In this document: piece after piece, positions 23,117 to 35,348 of the stretch
Layout of the letters: the number at the start of each line of letters is the position of its first letter
Numbering within the stretch: the stretch's first letter is position 1
Assembly: GCA_963920765.1 (NCBI GenBank)
Contig: OY987242.1
Location: forward strand, 24,018,002 to 24,082,001
Direction: 5' to 3'
Length of the DNA: 64,000 nt
Source: Ulota crispa
Taxonomy: Eukaryota; Streptophyta; Bryopsida; Orthotrichales; Orthotrichaceae
The notes under the pieces: model-generated
Told to the model about the DNA's origin: nothing
The model's database searches: none
The model's input: only the letters and a program-made list of their open reading frames with translations
Program-made: the position numbers and the translations under genes

Positions 23117-24250
23117 TTTGTACTTTCTTTGCATTATTTTAATCTTTTTTTTCTACGTATAATATGTCATTTTTGTAAGTATTTTTTATTTTCTTCTTTT
23201 GTAAATTTATTATGATTTATCACTTTATTTTTATTCTTATTCAAGTGCTACTTATGGCAATTATGTGTTCTATTTTTATTTTTTATTTTTTTCTCTCTTA
23301 AATAGTTTTTTTTATAATATTTATTTTCACTACAATTTTTATACTTTCTCTTTTGCAACTACATCTTTTCCCTATCATTATTTTTTGTGCCTTTTTTATA
23401 GCAATCTTTGTCTTTTTTATCATTTCATCTTTTTTTACTTTTTTTTTGTTGTGTTTCTTGTAAATAAAATCATTTTTACATATTTTTTGTTTTATATCCT
23501 ATTTTTGATATGTTATTTTTTCTTACACACTAGTCTATGTATCTGTTATACCAACGGAGGCAACAAAAATATCCTTGCAATAAACACATTGTGCAATAAA
23601 ATTCTACTATAAATTTAGTTTTTTTACTTTGGTTAAACTTGTACTCTACTATATTTTTAAATGTATCCTTGTGCCCCCCAAATTTTACTTTATTCCATTT
23701 ATAAATTTGATTAAACTTATACTCTATTCTATTTTACTTTTCTTCCAATATGTGATTTTTTTGTATATATGAGATTTTTTTGTATATATGAAATTTTTTT
23801 TATTGTAAATTTTTTGTTCTTTCATTTCTTTTATTTCTACATGAACTAATTTAAAGTCTTGCAAAAAATTACAAAGTTCTCAATAACCTATGTCAGACAC
23901 ATCTTGAATTATGAGCTTCCATAACAGTTATCCAAAAAAAGTTATCAACCACCTCTCGAGGTGGTCAATAACTTTTATCAAAGCACTCTTGTCATTGCAT
24001 AGCTTGTTGTCATGCAGCTCTCTTGTGCTCGTTGCGCAACTCTCTCGTTGTCCCTGCGCAGCTTTCTCTCTCTCAATTCTTCCAAAGTAAGAGTCAATTG
24101 ATCTTAAACCTAGATGCTGCAAGGGTTTTCTTCTCCGCTACTTGTCGTTGCAGCTCATCCCCAAAATCTCACTTGTCAAGCCTGATTGCAACCTTTGTGC
24201 CGTTCTTCTTTTGATGGTGGTAAACTTTGGAACCAAACCTCTTCGCTTGC
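23117..24250. other. T-rich low-complexity DNA
   Basis: Very T-rich on the + strand to about 23900. The Phe/Tyr-rich ORF at 23265-23612 follows from composition. No gene is recognised. Confidence 0.6.
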
Positions 24251-24496
24251 ATCTTTTCTTGTACAGTACCAGTACCAGTTAATAAAAATAAATAGTTACT
24301 TATCTTGCAAGTCAAAAAACTTGCACAATCATTAGAGAAATAATAGACCTTATAAAGGGCCTTCAAAGTTTGACAACCAAGTCTATAGTCTAGTCATAGG
24401 GAGCTACTAGGTAGGACAGAAACTTTGGCTGAATTCTATCACTATCTAATCTAAATTTCCACAAGGAAGTGTGGTTGCAACGAAGGTCAATCTCCA

Positions 24497-24863
24497 TTAA
24501 CCCTTAAAGGATGGATGGATCACCGTGGCTTGCCTTGTCTATAGCAATCTATAGTGTTTTGCACATGGGCATCAATAATATTGCTTCAAAAAATTGGAAA
24601 AGTCAACAGTGCATGGTGCCCTCATGAAAATTGCAAGAAGGGCAGCTTGGAAACTAACACCATGTTTTTGAATCTTAGCTTAATTTGGGTTACAAAAAAA
24701 AATGAATACATCTCAAGAGGTAATTTTTTGTCTTCCATGATAGATCACGTGTTTATGGTCACTTCTAAAAAAAATCAGATGAGAAACGACTTTTTTTTAA
24801 ATCACAAAATCTTTTTTTAGAGCCAAAAGACGTTTTTTGTCCTCCTCAACGTTTAGGGGTTAA
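24497..24863 (+). mobile_element. TTAA element, family B (367 bp)
   Basis: TTAA at 24497-24500 and 24860-24863. Starts CCCTTAAAGGATGGATGG and ends CAACGTTTAGGGG. It is the cleanest copy of the family (others at 12371, 11302 and 12992). It lies within the left side of the foldback region 24270-25960. Confidence 0.88.
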
Positions 24864-25142
24864 CCCTGGTGAATATGCTTATTTTAATCGCTTGGTGTAC
24901 TCCTCTAACACAATTCATGTTTGTTTGTAAGATTAAAGCCTTGGATTCTAGTACACCAACTTTTGCCAACCAATAAGAACTACCCTCCTTGTCCTCTTAT
25001 CATGATTGTCTGCCCTAATCAATGTGAGTGAGTATAGGGGATTAGTTCATTACCCTAGTATACAAGTACACATTTAAATGTAAAGTAAGGTCCCGTTAAC
25101 AACTTCTGAAGGGGCCTTCTATTGGGTTCCTTTTTTCTCTAA

Positions 25143-25900
25143 TGATAGAGTATAGATGGCATTTTCTTGTCTTAGCATCACAGCTTTGTAATTCTTGTGC
25201 AATCCTGATCAAGCATACCAAATTTTGTTTCCAAAAAACCTATATCCCATTTTTGATGAATGATTTTGTATTGAATTCATCATTTTACATGGTAAATGAT
25301 TGACAAACATTGGTGATGAATTTTTAAGATTTGATTGCATGGGTATGTAGGAAACATCCATATCCACATCTTTCCTTCTTACAAACATCTTCAAAAGTTT
25401 TAAAATTTCATCAATAGAAATTTTAATGTTGAGGTGATCATGACCGAATTTAAAAAAATAGATATCTCACTATGATAATTATACTTTGTTATTTAACTCA
25501 TACATTATGATTAAGTTTGAACCTTTGAGCATGAAGGTATATTTATTTTGCCAAGATTTAACAAAAAATTTGATATATCTATTTTTCTAAATTTGGTCAT
25601 AATCACCCCAACATTAAAATTTCTATTGATGAAGTTTTGAAACTTTTGAAGATGTTTGTAAGAAGGAAAGATGTGGGTATGGATGTTTCCTATATACCCA
25701 TGCAATCAAATCTTAAAAATTCATCACCAATGTTTGTCAATCATTTATCATGTAAAATGATGAATTCAATACAAAATCATTCATCAAAAATGGGATATAG
25801 GTTTTTTGGAAACAAAATTTGGTATGCTAAATTAGGATTGCACAAGAATTACGAAGCTATGACGCTAAGACAAGAAAATGCCAACTATACTCTATATTGT
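25143..25900. repeat. Large foldback 1 (about 340-bp arms)
   Basis: The left arm (25143-about 25470) and right arm (about 25573-25900) are near-identical inverted copies; for example CTTTCCTTCTTACAAACATC appears inverted as GATGTTTGTAAGAAGGAAAG. A further 50-bp inverted pair (about 24272-24322 and 25895-25945) extends the stem outward, interrupted on the left by unrelated DNA and a TTAA element. Open frames across the arms are not genes. Confidence 0.88.
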
Positions 25901-25960
25901 GCAAGTTCTTTGACTTGCAAGATATGTAACTACCTATCTTTATTAACTAGTATTGTACAC

Positions 25961-26781
25961 TAACACTCTTACCATTCAAAGAATTTAGCACTTTAGAAAA
26001 TGCAATTGGCATTATTTTAGTTTGTGTCACTAATATTTAGTTCTTAGTAGCAATCCCAATCAAGCATATCAAAATTCAATTTCAAAAAACCTAAATCCAA
26101 ATTTTGGTGAATTATTTTGTACAATAACCATGGTTTTACAAGAAAATTGATTGAAAAACATTGATGATGAATTTTTGAGATTCAATTGCATGGATATTTA
26201 GGAAACATCCATACGCGCATTTTTCACACTAAAAAAAAATGCCTTAAGTAACAAAATTTTGATCCACAAAAATTTGAATGTGGCTTTTGATATGCCCAAA
26301 TTTTGTGGAATAGATATTTCTTTGTAAGAATCAAATTTTTCTACTTTACTCATACATTGTGACTAAGTTTGTACTTTTAAACTTGATATTATGTTTCCTT
26401 AGTGAAAACTTAGTTACAACATGCAAATATCTATTTCACAAAATTTGGGCATATCAAAGGCCACGTTGAAATTTTTGTGGATCAAAATTTTGTTACTTAA
26501 GGGGTTCCTTTTTAGTATGGAAAATGCGCGTATGGTTTTTTCCTAAATATCCATGCAACTGAATCTCAAAAATTCATCATCAATGTTTTTCAATCAATTC
26601 TCTTGTAAAATCATGGTTATTGTACAAAACAATTCACCAAAATTTGGATTTAGGTTTTTTGAAGTTGAATTTTGATATGCTTGATTAGAATTGCTATTGA
26701 GAACTAAATATTAGTGACACAAACTAAAATAATGCCAATTGCATTTTCTAAAGTGCTAAATTCTTTGAAGGGTAAGAGTGG
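25961..26781. repeat. Large foldback 2 (about 360-bp arms), diverged sister of foldback 1
   Basis: Arms about 25961-26320 and 26420-26781 are inverted copies. Arms and loop are homologous, but diverged, to foldback 1; both loops hold ACTCATACATT(A/G)TGA(T/C)TAAG. The stem ends CACTCTTACC / GGTAAGAGTG. Confidence 0.85.
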
Positions 26782-26985
26782 TAGAAAGGGGTAGCAATAA
26801 TTTATGTCCGGGTACTGTACTTTTATTAAATGTTGACAATTTTGAGAATTCCCTGACATTGTTGATATGTAGCGGCGTGCGTCTCTTCGGACTTTCTTCA
26901 ACCCTCTATTTAGAGTATTGATTTTATCTCGATTTGGTAATTGATTGAGGTTATCTTTCCTTCCTCTATGTTTTTGGATTAGTGA

Positions 26986-28112
26986 ACAGATTGTACTAGT
27001 GAATTCAAAGCCCTTTTTGAATGACTTGACATGGAAGCTAGGCTTTGTGAAACTCAAATGGGACATGGAGTACAAATTTGTGTGGCTTCCATTTGATTTA
27101 ACAACTTTTTGTAATGGAATGGTTGTCGTTTAGTTGCATCGACACTAGAAGAAAAACATGCCATAAACAACTGCCACAAATTGTCATGACTAGGTCACAA
27201 TAACTGCCTTGCAACTGCATAACAATTGCACAACTACAATCTAGTTGTGTAATTGTTGTGCAATTGTAAGGCAGATATTGTGACTTAGTCATGACAATTT
27301 GTGGCAATCGTTTATGACATGTTTTTCTTCTAGTGCGATGCTATGAGAGGATTTTTTTCTTGCCACTCTTGAAAACCCTTGCTAAACCCTAATAGTGCCA
27401 AAATTAGGGTTTATGTTTGAATTTGCCGTGGTCTTTGATGTTGTATCATTTTAAAGAGAAAATTAATGCAGTGTTCTCTTATTCTTTGTTACAAAAAATC
27501 ACACTGACAAGTAAAATCCTATGATAAGCCATGTTGTTCAAGAGAGGTTAACAATAACTGTACAAGTAACGATGGCATATAATACAATAGCAATAAGAAA
27601 GAATTTTAGCTTCCTATCAATGCTGAAACATGGATTTTTGGGTAAATTTTTTGACGAGATCATGACGCTTGGATGGTTTTATGGGAACATGTTATTTGAT
27701 ATTGATTGATTTGTACATGAACCATCAAGTCAGTACTTGCTTTCAAATCCTTCCTCTTTGGTAACTAAAGTTGATTATGGTTATGAGTATGTTAAGTCTC
27801 ACTTTTGGTTTTGCAAATCCCTTCCTCTTTGGTAATTGAAATTGACTACGGTTATGAGTATATTAGGTCTCACTTTTGGTTTTGCTTGTGATTTACAACT
27901 AGCAAGCACAGAGGAGCATGTGGACGGGGCTTTTACTGGCAACTTGGGAGAGGTTCTTATCAAGTATTGCCTTTTATTCCACTCAAAGAATGTTTTCAAT
28001 TTGCTGCCGTAGTCAATGTTTTGGAACTCCTAATTCCAAGTTTCAACATTTAGAGCTAGTTCTTCTCTTGTATTTGTAGATGCAACAATGTCATGTACCA
28101 AAGAGTAGGGTT
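26986..28112 (+). pseudogene. Decayed SmF copy on the + strand
   Basis: Three pieces of the SmF gene lie in order in the orientation opposite to both intact copies. An exon-2 remnant (about 26986-27075) reads [13 protein letters not shown] and VKLKWDMEYK, with the donor lost. An exon-4 remnant (27899-27964) reads [20 protein letters not shown], with the acceptor AG changed to AA. An exon-5 remnant (about 28077-28110) holds ATGCAACAATGTCATGTACC. Exon 3 was not found and a CACTA-like MITE sits in the former intron 2. Introns are retained, so it arose by DNA duplication and inversion rather than by retroposition. Confidence 0.88.
27143..27335. mobile_element. CACTA-like palindromic MITE (193 bp)
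   Basis: Starts CACTAGAAGAAAAACATG and ends CATGTTTTTCTTCTAGTG, with inverted pairing over almost the whole length. Flanked by CGA at 27140-27142 and 27336-27338. CACTA termini with a 3-bp duplication are the signature of the CACTA/EnSpm superfamily. Confidence 0.9.
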
Positions 28113-30209
28113 GTCTTCCCCGACATGGCGACAACTTGACAAACTCAAAGTCACAGATGGACAAAAGACCCTCCGTCCGTCTAGTAAAGTCAATTTTAAG
28201 GTTGACTTTTAAATAAAGCATTTTCTACTTTTAATCGTGACATATTAACATTTCATTTTCTTGAAGTATCTCAATTTAATATACACTTATTAAATTCTAC
28301 ATTTTGGGTCATATTTAAAGTAGATTATCAAATTATCTTAGCTATTAAATAGAGCCTTATTAGACAAGAATGTCACTCATACTTGACATTTGTCATACGC
28401 GACATCAGACGTCAGATAGACAACACAACAACTAGACCCCAAATCTGTCCGACAAGACAACTCTAGTGAGAGGTGTTCCCCCAAGACAAAAATGCAATTG
28501 AAAACAACGATTGATTGTAAGTTTGCTCTGTAGCGTCTCTCCATATGAAATGGTAAACAAGAAACATCAGCCTTCGTCTTTGTAAATGAGTATATGGTGA
28601 AGTTTATGTAGTATATGCTCTTTCAAATTTTATGATTATGTATTGCAAGGTTAGTGGTGTTGGTTCACTTAGGTGGCATAGGGTTCTTCCAAGCCGACCT
28701 TTCTTGAGATACTAAATGGACGGCAATACTTGTGTGCCAAACCTAATCCACCTCAAGAAGGTCCACATTTTAGGAATTAGTCAGGTGCTGTATTTAGATT
28801 GTTAGAAGTGTTAGGACCCGGAACATTATTGGAGAACCTTAGAATTGATTTTTTTGCCAAATGTCTCCATTAGTGCATCTATGGATTTTCATTGTGTCAA
28901 TATTTTGAAGATTTTTATGATTTTCACAACAGCAAAAACCAATTCACTACATTTGAGGATGTTACAAGCTAACAAGGACTTTCAGTGGAGATTGCATTGG
29001 CGTGTAAAACATTGATGAAGTTCTAAGTTCTATCTTAGTTTCTCAGGCTTGCACAGTATCCCGTTTGGTTCAAGCACTTTTCTGCAAGGACACTTTCAAC
29101 TAGCAAGACATCTAGTTGATTTGTTGTTTTTGTCTTTGTGAGGTTATTGACACCTTGCAAGTTCATTTAGTTCTAGAGTTTGAGTGTAGGATGCAAGAAT
29201 AGAAACAAGTGCAATGTGAAAATACAAAAAAAAGTATCACTAGTATTATGATTATTATAATACGGTAATTTGGTAATGTAATTGCACTGGGTCACCACAT
29301 TGTGTTTTGATCTCATTGAAGTATGACATTAACTCCCGAGTGCCCCAAATTTGACCTCTCAAGCTTTTCGGGGCCTCTTTGAGGGATTAGATCTAATTTT
29401 TTGACTTTGCTATAAACTGTAATTATGAGGATATTCAAGCAGGGTTTTTTTTTTCTTGGCTGCACATAGCCAAATTTGAAATTGCTTTATTTGATTTTGA
29501 CCGGTGAAATTGTTTCTCTCTCAAAATTCTCCGTACCCATGCTAGCAAATAGGCTTCCAACTGTTCATGAACAGTGCCAAAAAAAACCATGTATTCAAGT
29601 GATCCATGCAAGTGGAGTAATGGCAAGCCAAGTCAAATGTTGCACAAGCACCTATGGAGCCTTGATTGCATGGAACACCATATGTGGTGATATGAGGTGG
29701 CAAGTAGCATCTTAGAGTTTATAACCAATCAATATCCATTAGGATTTCAATGAGGATTTCAACTACATACTAAAAAAAGAGGACATGACGTAAAAGTCCT
29801 TCTCTACTATTGGTCCATGATTACTTTAACTAAAGTAAACTCTAACCAAATTATAGTTAACTAGAAGTCATTTGTAGAGAAATTAGAATATGAGTTTTTG
29901 TAATTAAAGTTGTAGCTCTCTCCACAACTCCTTCCCATATTTATCTACTTCTTCTTTTATTTAGGGTTTAGCCAAACTCTTCACAACACGCCCTAAGTTG
30001 CATCACAACAAGTACAATAGAGCAAGATGCATGTGTATGAAGACCTTTGGACGATAGTAAGATGAATAGTCATAACTATGTGTGTGAAGGCGCTTGCGGG
30101 AGGCCATAACTTTGACATGGGACACTCATAACCCCTAGTTATCAAAGCTCATAACTTGGGTTTGAAACTTGAGTTATGGAAGGTGTGAAAACTCCATGTC
30201 TGACGTAGC
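28113..30209. other. Intergenic region, no gene recognised
   Basis: Only short ORFs, such as 29476-29715, without recognisable motifs. TTAACTCCCGAGTGCCCC near 29331 looks like a TTAA-element end without a partner. Confidence 0.4.
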
Positions 30210-31168
30210 TTGACCCCTAAAGGCCTAAGTGGTCTATCGGGGGCCAAGTGGGGTTTCAAGCATGTACTTATAGTTAAACTACTTTATGGGATTTTCTGAC
30301 ACTTTTATCAAAGGTGGGGAATTCAAATATCTATGTGGGCATTTAATTTTTTCTTCATTCCAACATTTATTGAAGAAGTTATGCATGAATAATTGAAAAA
30401 TAAGGGAGAAGCGGGCAACCCAAAAAAAAGTTTGCTTTTTTTAAAAATAAATTTTTGAAATTGGGTCTTTAGATTTTTGTTTACGTGAGAAGCTTTGGAT
30501 CATTCAATTTTGATAGATGAGATGAAATTTATTAGAAGTTTTAGTTTGCGGGTAGGTACAAGACTCCCAAACCTCCATTTCTTTTGCCCCCTATAAAATT
30601 TGGTGCTTTACTTTTTTGAGCTCTTTGTATATTTTTTTTGACTTTTTTTTTCCCAAGTTGTAGTAGACTAAGATTCCTTGGTTTTCACCATTTGGATTAA
30701 AGTAATTCAAAGTCTTGAAGTTTACATAAATCCTCCAATTTTGCCTAGTGTATATGCAAATTTGATAACATTACAGCATTGCAAGATTTTACAAAGTATG
30801 ATTCACACCTCCAATTCATTTGAAATTTCTCCCACACATACCTAACTTGGTCTTCTCCATGGGAAAAAAAACCTAAGTTTTGTGTAGAGCAATTTTTTTT
30901 GATATAGAAGTAGTCAAAGGCTTCCAAAGTTTTTAGGCAGGAGGGAAAAAAACTTTTTTTTTTCATTTCAAATGTCAATATCTCATTCCTCTACATCTAG
31001 AATGATCTAATTTTTTTTTTCCCACAAGTATCTTCCATAGTCTAGGGCAAGATCTTACAGTTGGATTTTTGAAAAAAACTTTTTTTCCTACCATTCTACT
31101 TATTCCCCCAAAAGTGGCAACTTTTAGTGACTTTCATAGAAAAAAGGGCTTGGGCCTTTAGGGGTTAC
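30210..31168 (+). mobile_element. TTAA element, family P, flanks mutated (959 bp)
   Basis: Full-length family P copy starting CCCCTAAAGGCC and ending GGGCCTTTAGGGG. Flanking 4-mers are TTGA and TTAC, which look like decayed TTAA. Homologous end to end with 53752-54691. Confidence 0.82.
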
Positions 31169-31199
31169 TAAATATGCTAGTCACATAGTTGAAAACTAG

Positions 31200-31335
31200 A
31201 CAATAACAGCTTCCTAATCATACTTGGATGTACTTCATCCGTTTCATACAGCTACTACCAACAAAAAACTCTTGAATTCATTCATCCTTAGCATACTGGA
31301 GTAACTGAACGCCTCGAGCACTCTCAAGGTCCATT
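31200..31335. repeat. Direct repeat, partner 32467-32580
   Basis: A block of about 115-130 bp containing CATACTTGGATGTACTTCAT and CTCATCCTTAGCATACTGGA-like sequence recurs at 32467-32580 just upstream of eIF3g. The interval between the copies holds unrelated DNA and the 17-bp minisatellite. Confidence 0.85.
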
Positions 31336-32064
31336 CTCACTTGGACTTTGGAATTAGTAAGTAGCGGCCCATGAGGGACTTAGGAAAATGCGTGTTCACA
31401 CATCCTTGGAAAACTAGTGCCCAAACCTAACTAGTGGGCTCAATGGTGGTTTGTTTTGAGCGGATGTAAGTGTGATTAGAGGAAAATGATCCGTAATATA
31501 TGGGGTAATTAGTGAAGACCCTGTAGCACAAAATCTTTGAGGATTTGAGGATTTGAGAGAATATTGGCCTAGTAAGAGTAGCCTTTGCTAATGGCACCTT
31601 GTGAGCTAAATTACAGAGCACCACGGTCTTAATATCACCAAAAGTTTTGGTTCACTTGTGGGAACACCCTAGTCTTAACCCCCTCCCCTCAATGTAAGGT
31701 AGGAGCACCCATAACCAAGAAACTTTTTATTTTAGGATATCTGAGGTTATGAAATAGGTTTGAAATTAATATTCTTAGGTTAGGAAATGGAAGTAAAAAA
31801 TATTGGATATGACAAAAACTTGTTTACACAGCCATTTATTTGTGCAATTTATTCAAAGTGCTAAATATTTTCTTACCCATGGGCATTGACATAGTGAGCT
31901 TAAACCATACATCATGGAACCTCTTACTGTCTTTAATTGTTAGAAAAACCAAAACCTTGATACCCACAAATTGGTCAATCTAAACCCACCAAGCACCGGC
32001 AAATAAAAAACAAACAACACCAGAGTTAAATGAAACCATAGCAAAGTTGGGTAAAACAGCAGGT

Positions 32065-32317
32065 CACGCCCATGGGGATGTGACGCCCATGGGATGTGAC
32101 GCCCATGGGGATGTGACGCCCATGGGGATATGACGCCCATGGGGATGTGACGCCCATGGGAATGTGATGCCCATGGGGATGTGACGCCCATGGGGATGTG
32201 ACGCCCATGGGGATGTGACGCCCATGGGGATGTGACGCCCATGGGGATGTGACGCCCATGGGGATGTGACGCCCATGGGGATGTGACGCCCTTGAAGATG
32301 TGACGCCCATGGATGCG
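32065..32317. repeat. 17-bp minisatellite, unit GTGACGCCCATGGGGAT
   Basis: About fourteen to fifteen head-to-tail units with few changes. Each carries the palindrome CCCATGGG. Because 17 is not a multiple of 3, three units (51 bp) give a 17-residue repeat in every frame, which explains the long Gly-Val-Thr-Ser-Pro-Trp-type minus-strand ORFs. They are not considered genes. Confidence 0.95.
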
Positions 32318-32863
32318 CCTACCTTAAAGCGAGCGATTCCAAAATAAAAATTTGTCGCCCCGGGTTCTGTGGGAACAGTGTAAAGTTTTACCCTTATGTT
32401 ACGTTATTTAGTGCCGACTGCCGAGTGGGAATGGACCATCAGGGGAAAGAGACGAGCCAGTTAGGGTAGCTTACTAATCATACTTAGATGTACTTCATCC
32501 ATTTCTTACAGCTACTACCGACAGAACGCTTCCGATTTCATTCATCCTCAGCATACTGGACGCCTTGAGCACTCTCAGGAGAAAAGAGACGAGCCAGTTA
32601 GGGTTTGCTATTTTCGCTTTCAAAGCTGCGCGCTCTCGCTCGTCGCAACTCCAGCTTCGTGTCTGCCGTCCTTTGGATTGCAAGTGTATTGATTCGTATT
32701 CGATTTGCATTTGTGTTGATTTGTATTCGATTTGCAATTGATTTGCGGTTGTGTTGATTTGCTTACAAACGGCGGCTTTCGCAAATACGTTGAGCTGCTT
32801 GCTACTCTTGTGACCACTTCGTTGGAGCTTCGATTTACAACAGAGGTGAGCCCTTCTTTCAGT

Positions 32864-35348
32864 ATGGGAGGACGAAGGGATTTCCGGTGGGGAGACGCGG
32901 CGGAGGAGGACGACGGAATCGAGGGCGTTCTCCCGCCCACGCAAATCATCGGCCCCGACGAGAAGGGCATCAAGGTCACCATCGAGTGGCGCAAGAACGA
33001 GGAGGGCGTCCGTTACAAGGTCACCACGACTGTCCGCGTCAAGAAGCAGGTATCGCAACACATCTGCTTGGTTTGCTTTTCTAGGGTTTCACTGAACCTC
33101 GATTCAGAGATCATGTGCAGATGATCAGTTCCATTAATAGCGAGCAGGTTATGGTTCATAAGGTTAGGGTTTTGTGTATCTCAATTTTCACGATCCAGAT
33201 CATTGTTTTTTGAAACTTCAACTTTTGTATAGTACAAGACACCTTAAACCAACCAACATTTGGCCACAAAATGCTCGATTTGGGTGCTATCAACTTATTT
33301 TTGGCAATGATGATTCAAATATGTTTTTGTAGCCTTTTTCCTAAGATCTCTCCTTGCTTATAGTTACAAAGAGTTTCAATTTATTGAGGGAGTGTTATGA
33401 ATAGCTTTATATGGTTGGTTGTTAGGTCTTTGTTGTTTCATGCTGTAATACCTTTCAATAAGTTGAAACTCTTTGTATTCATAAACCCCTGAATAAGTTG
33501 AAACTCTTTGTAACTATAAGCAGGGAGATCTTAGGAAAAAAGCTACAAAAACGCATTTGAATTATCATTGGCCAAAAATACGTTGATATCATCCAAAGTC
33601 GACCACTATTTGGCATATTGTGGCCAAATGTTTGTTGGTTCATGGTGTCTTGCACCCTATATCAAATAGGGAAAATTTTATGGTTACCCCTAAAGTTTGC
33701 CATATTTGTATAGATACCCCTATTTTTTCAGAAATTGCACAAATACCCTTGGACCATAAGTTATATGCATTTGTTTTATTGTGCATGCCACTTCTTTCTT
33801 CCTTGTGCGCAAGCTGCTTCTCTTCTGTTTTATTGCACTCCTTCCTTTAACATTGGTCATGAAGGAAGTAGCTTGCACAACAAAACAAACGCTTGAAAAT
33901 TATGGTCCAAGGGTATTTTGTGCAATTTCTGAAAAAGTAGGGGTATCTATACACATACGGCAAACTTCAGGGGTATCCATAAAATTTTCCCTATCAAATA
34001 AAGAGGAGAAATATCACCATCTTCTGACCAGTTAAACAGAGAGTGGCACTATTGTGTTTTTATTTATGATTTGCTGAATATTGTGAGTTTTACAGGTGAA
34101 AAAGCTGAATCCGGCCGCGATTCAGAGGCGTTCGTTGAAGAAGTTTGGTGATGCGTTAGGTCAAAACGCATCCGAGAACAGAACAGTTGTGTCTACCGAG
34201 GAGATATTTCTGGAGAGGACGAGACTCGCTGGTGCAAAGGCGGAGCCGGAGAAAGCGGCAGATTTGAGTAGTCTTGGAAACGCCTCGCTTATTGTATGTA
34301 GGACTTGTGGAAAGAAGGGAGATCATTGGACTTCCAAGTGTCCGTTCAAGGATATTGCGGCGGCGAAGGGGTTTTCTGTCGGAGGCGAGAAGCCGCCAAC
34401 AGATGATGACATGAGCACGAGCACTTCTGCTGGTCCAGGAGGGAAGGGATCGTATGTGCCGCCTAGTATGCGGTCAGGCGGTAAAGCTGATGGCGGAGAA
34501 AGCATGCGGCGGGGAAGAGACGACAACTCTGTTAGGGTTACGAACCTGTCCGAGGACACTCGGGAGCAAGATCTCCAGGAGTTGTTTCGACCTTTTGGTT
34601 CTATTTCTCGTGTTTACGTCGCGTTTGATCGTGAAACTGGACTCAGCCGTGGCTTTGCTTTCATCAATTTTGTTAACCGGTACGTTCTCCATCCATTCTT
34701 TCATGACACATTGGTTGTATGCTTCAGTTTTGTCATTTCTCATGTTCAAAATGACGTTGCTAGGCATACTGCTACGATTCCTGCTGCTTTAGAAACGTAC
34801 ATGATAAGATAAGCATTGGTCTGAAGCACTTTGTGATAGAGATGCCTCTGCCATTGAGCTCTCCTTTTCACTTCTGTACATCTCTTTTAGATACAGTGGA
34901 AACAGCTATCTTCATCAGGGTTGTTACGTTTCATTAGGCATTGTTAGACTTTACTCTTTTCTAGGACACAACGGCCATAGTATTTGAAAACGTCACGTCC
35001 ATTATTAAGGGTTTATGTAAATGCCATCTGACGATGTCGTAGGAGTTGTTTAGCGCTCTTCCAGTTGACCTTGTTTAGTTGGCTTTTGCTACGCCTGCAA
35101 GCAAATATCATTCCGGATTTTGACACGAAAGATGCTTTTTTAAATGTTTACAGCACTGACCGTTGAGTGAATGAGTATTTCTAGGAGTGTTTTTAATTTA
35201 TTGCGGCCGAAGCTAAGAAGTTGTTATGATTGTGTGGGTTTGTTGCAGCGATGATGCGGTTCGGGCGATCAACAAGCTGGACGGTTACGGATATGATAAC
35301 CTCATTTTGCGTGTGGAATGGGCAACCCCGCGGGCGGATAGATCCTAG
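32864..35348 (+). CDS. eIF3g: Eukaryotic translation initiation factor 3 subunit G (289 aa)
   Basis: Three exons, 32864-33049, 34096-34679 and 35249-35348, join in phase to 870 nt ending in TAG. Splice sites are CAG|GTATCG, TACAG|GTGAAA, CCG|GTACGT and TTGCAG|CGATG. Residues 1-62 hold the family's N-terminal block (LPPTQIIGPDEKGIK); then VVSTEEIFLERTR; then a CCHC zinc finger CRTCGKKGDHWTSKC at about 135-149 adjoining the eIF3 conserved region; then a Gly/Ser linker; and a C-terminal RRM from about 215 with RNP2 VRVTNL and RNP1 RGFAFINF, ending VEWATPRADRS. Length and order match plant eIF3g. The protein is part of the eIF3 complex on the 40S subunit and contributes to scanning and reinitiation. 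The start is the first ATG in the frame with family homology. Intron 1 (1046 bp) contains two hairpin repeats. Confidence 0.97.
33227..33662. repeat. Foldback in eIF3g intron 1
   Basis: Left arm 33227-about 33395 and right arm about 33487-33662 are inverted copies; AAACTCTTTGTAACTATAAG pairs with CTTATAGTTACAAAGAGTTT. Probably a transposon relic; no flanking duplication was resolved. Confidence 0.8.
33669..33991. mobile_element. MITE in eIF3g intron 1, perfect 9-bp duplication TATCAAATA
   Basis: Ends GGGAAAATTTTATGG and CCATAAAATTTTCCC are inverted. TATCAAATA occurs at 33660-33668 and 33992-34000. Mutator-like by duplication length. A related copy is at 35882-36144. Confidence 0.93.

Noticed and set aside
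23265-23612. Phe/Tyr/Leu-rich ORF resembling a membrane protein
   Set aside because: The DNA is simply T-rich; no start context, motif or neighbour supports it.
25637-25963. 108-codon ORF in the foldback
   Set aside because: It lies within an inverted-repeat arm, and the same peptide appears inverted in the other arm; an arm repeat rather than a gene.
31940-32310. Long minus-strand ORFs with a 17-residue Gly-Val-Thr-Ser-Pro-Trp repeat
   Set aside because: They are translations of the 17-bp minisatellite; open in all frames because the unit lacks stops, with no start context or homology.
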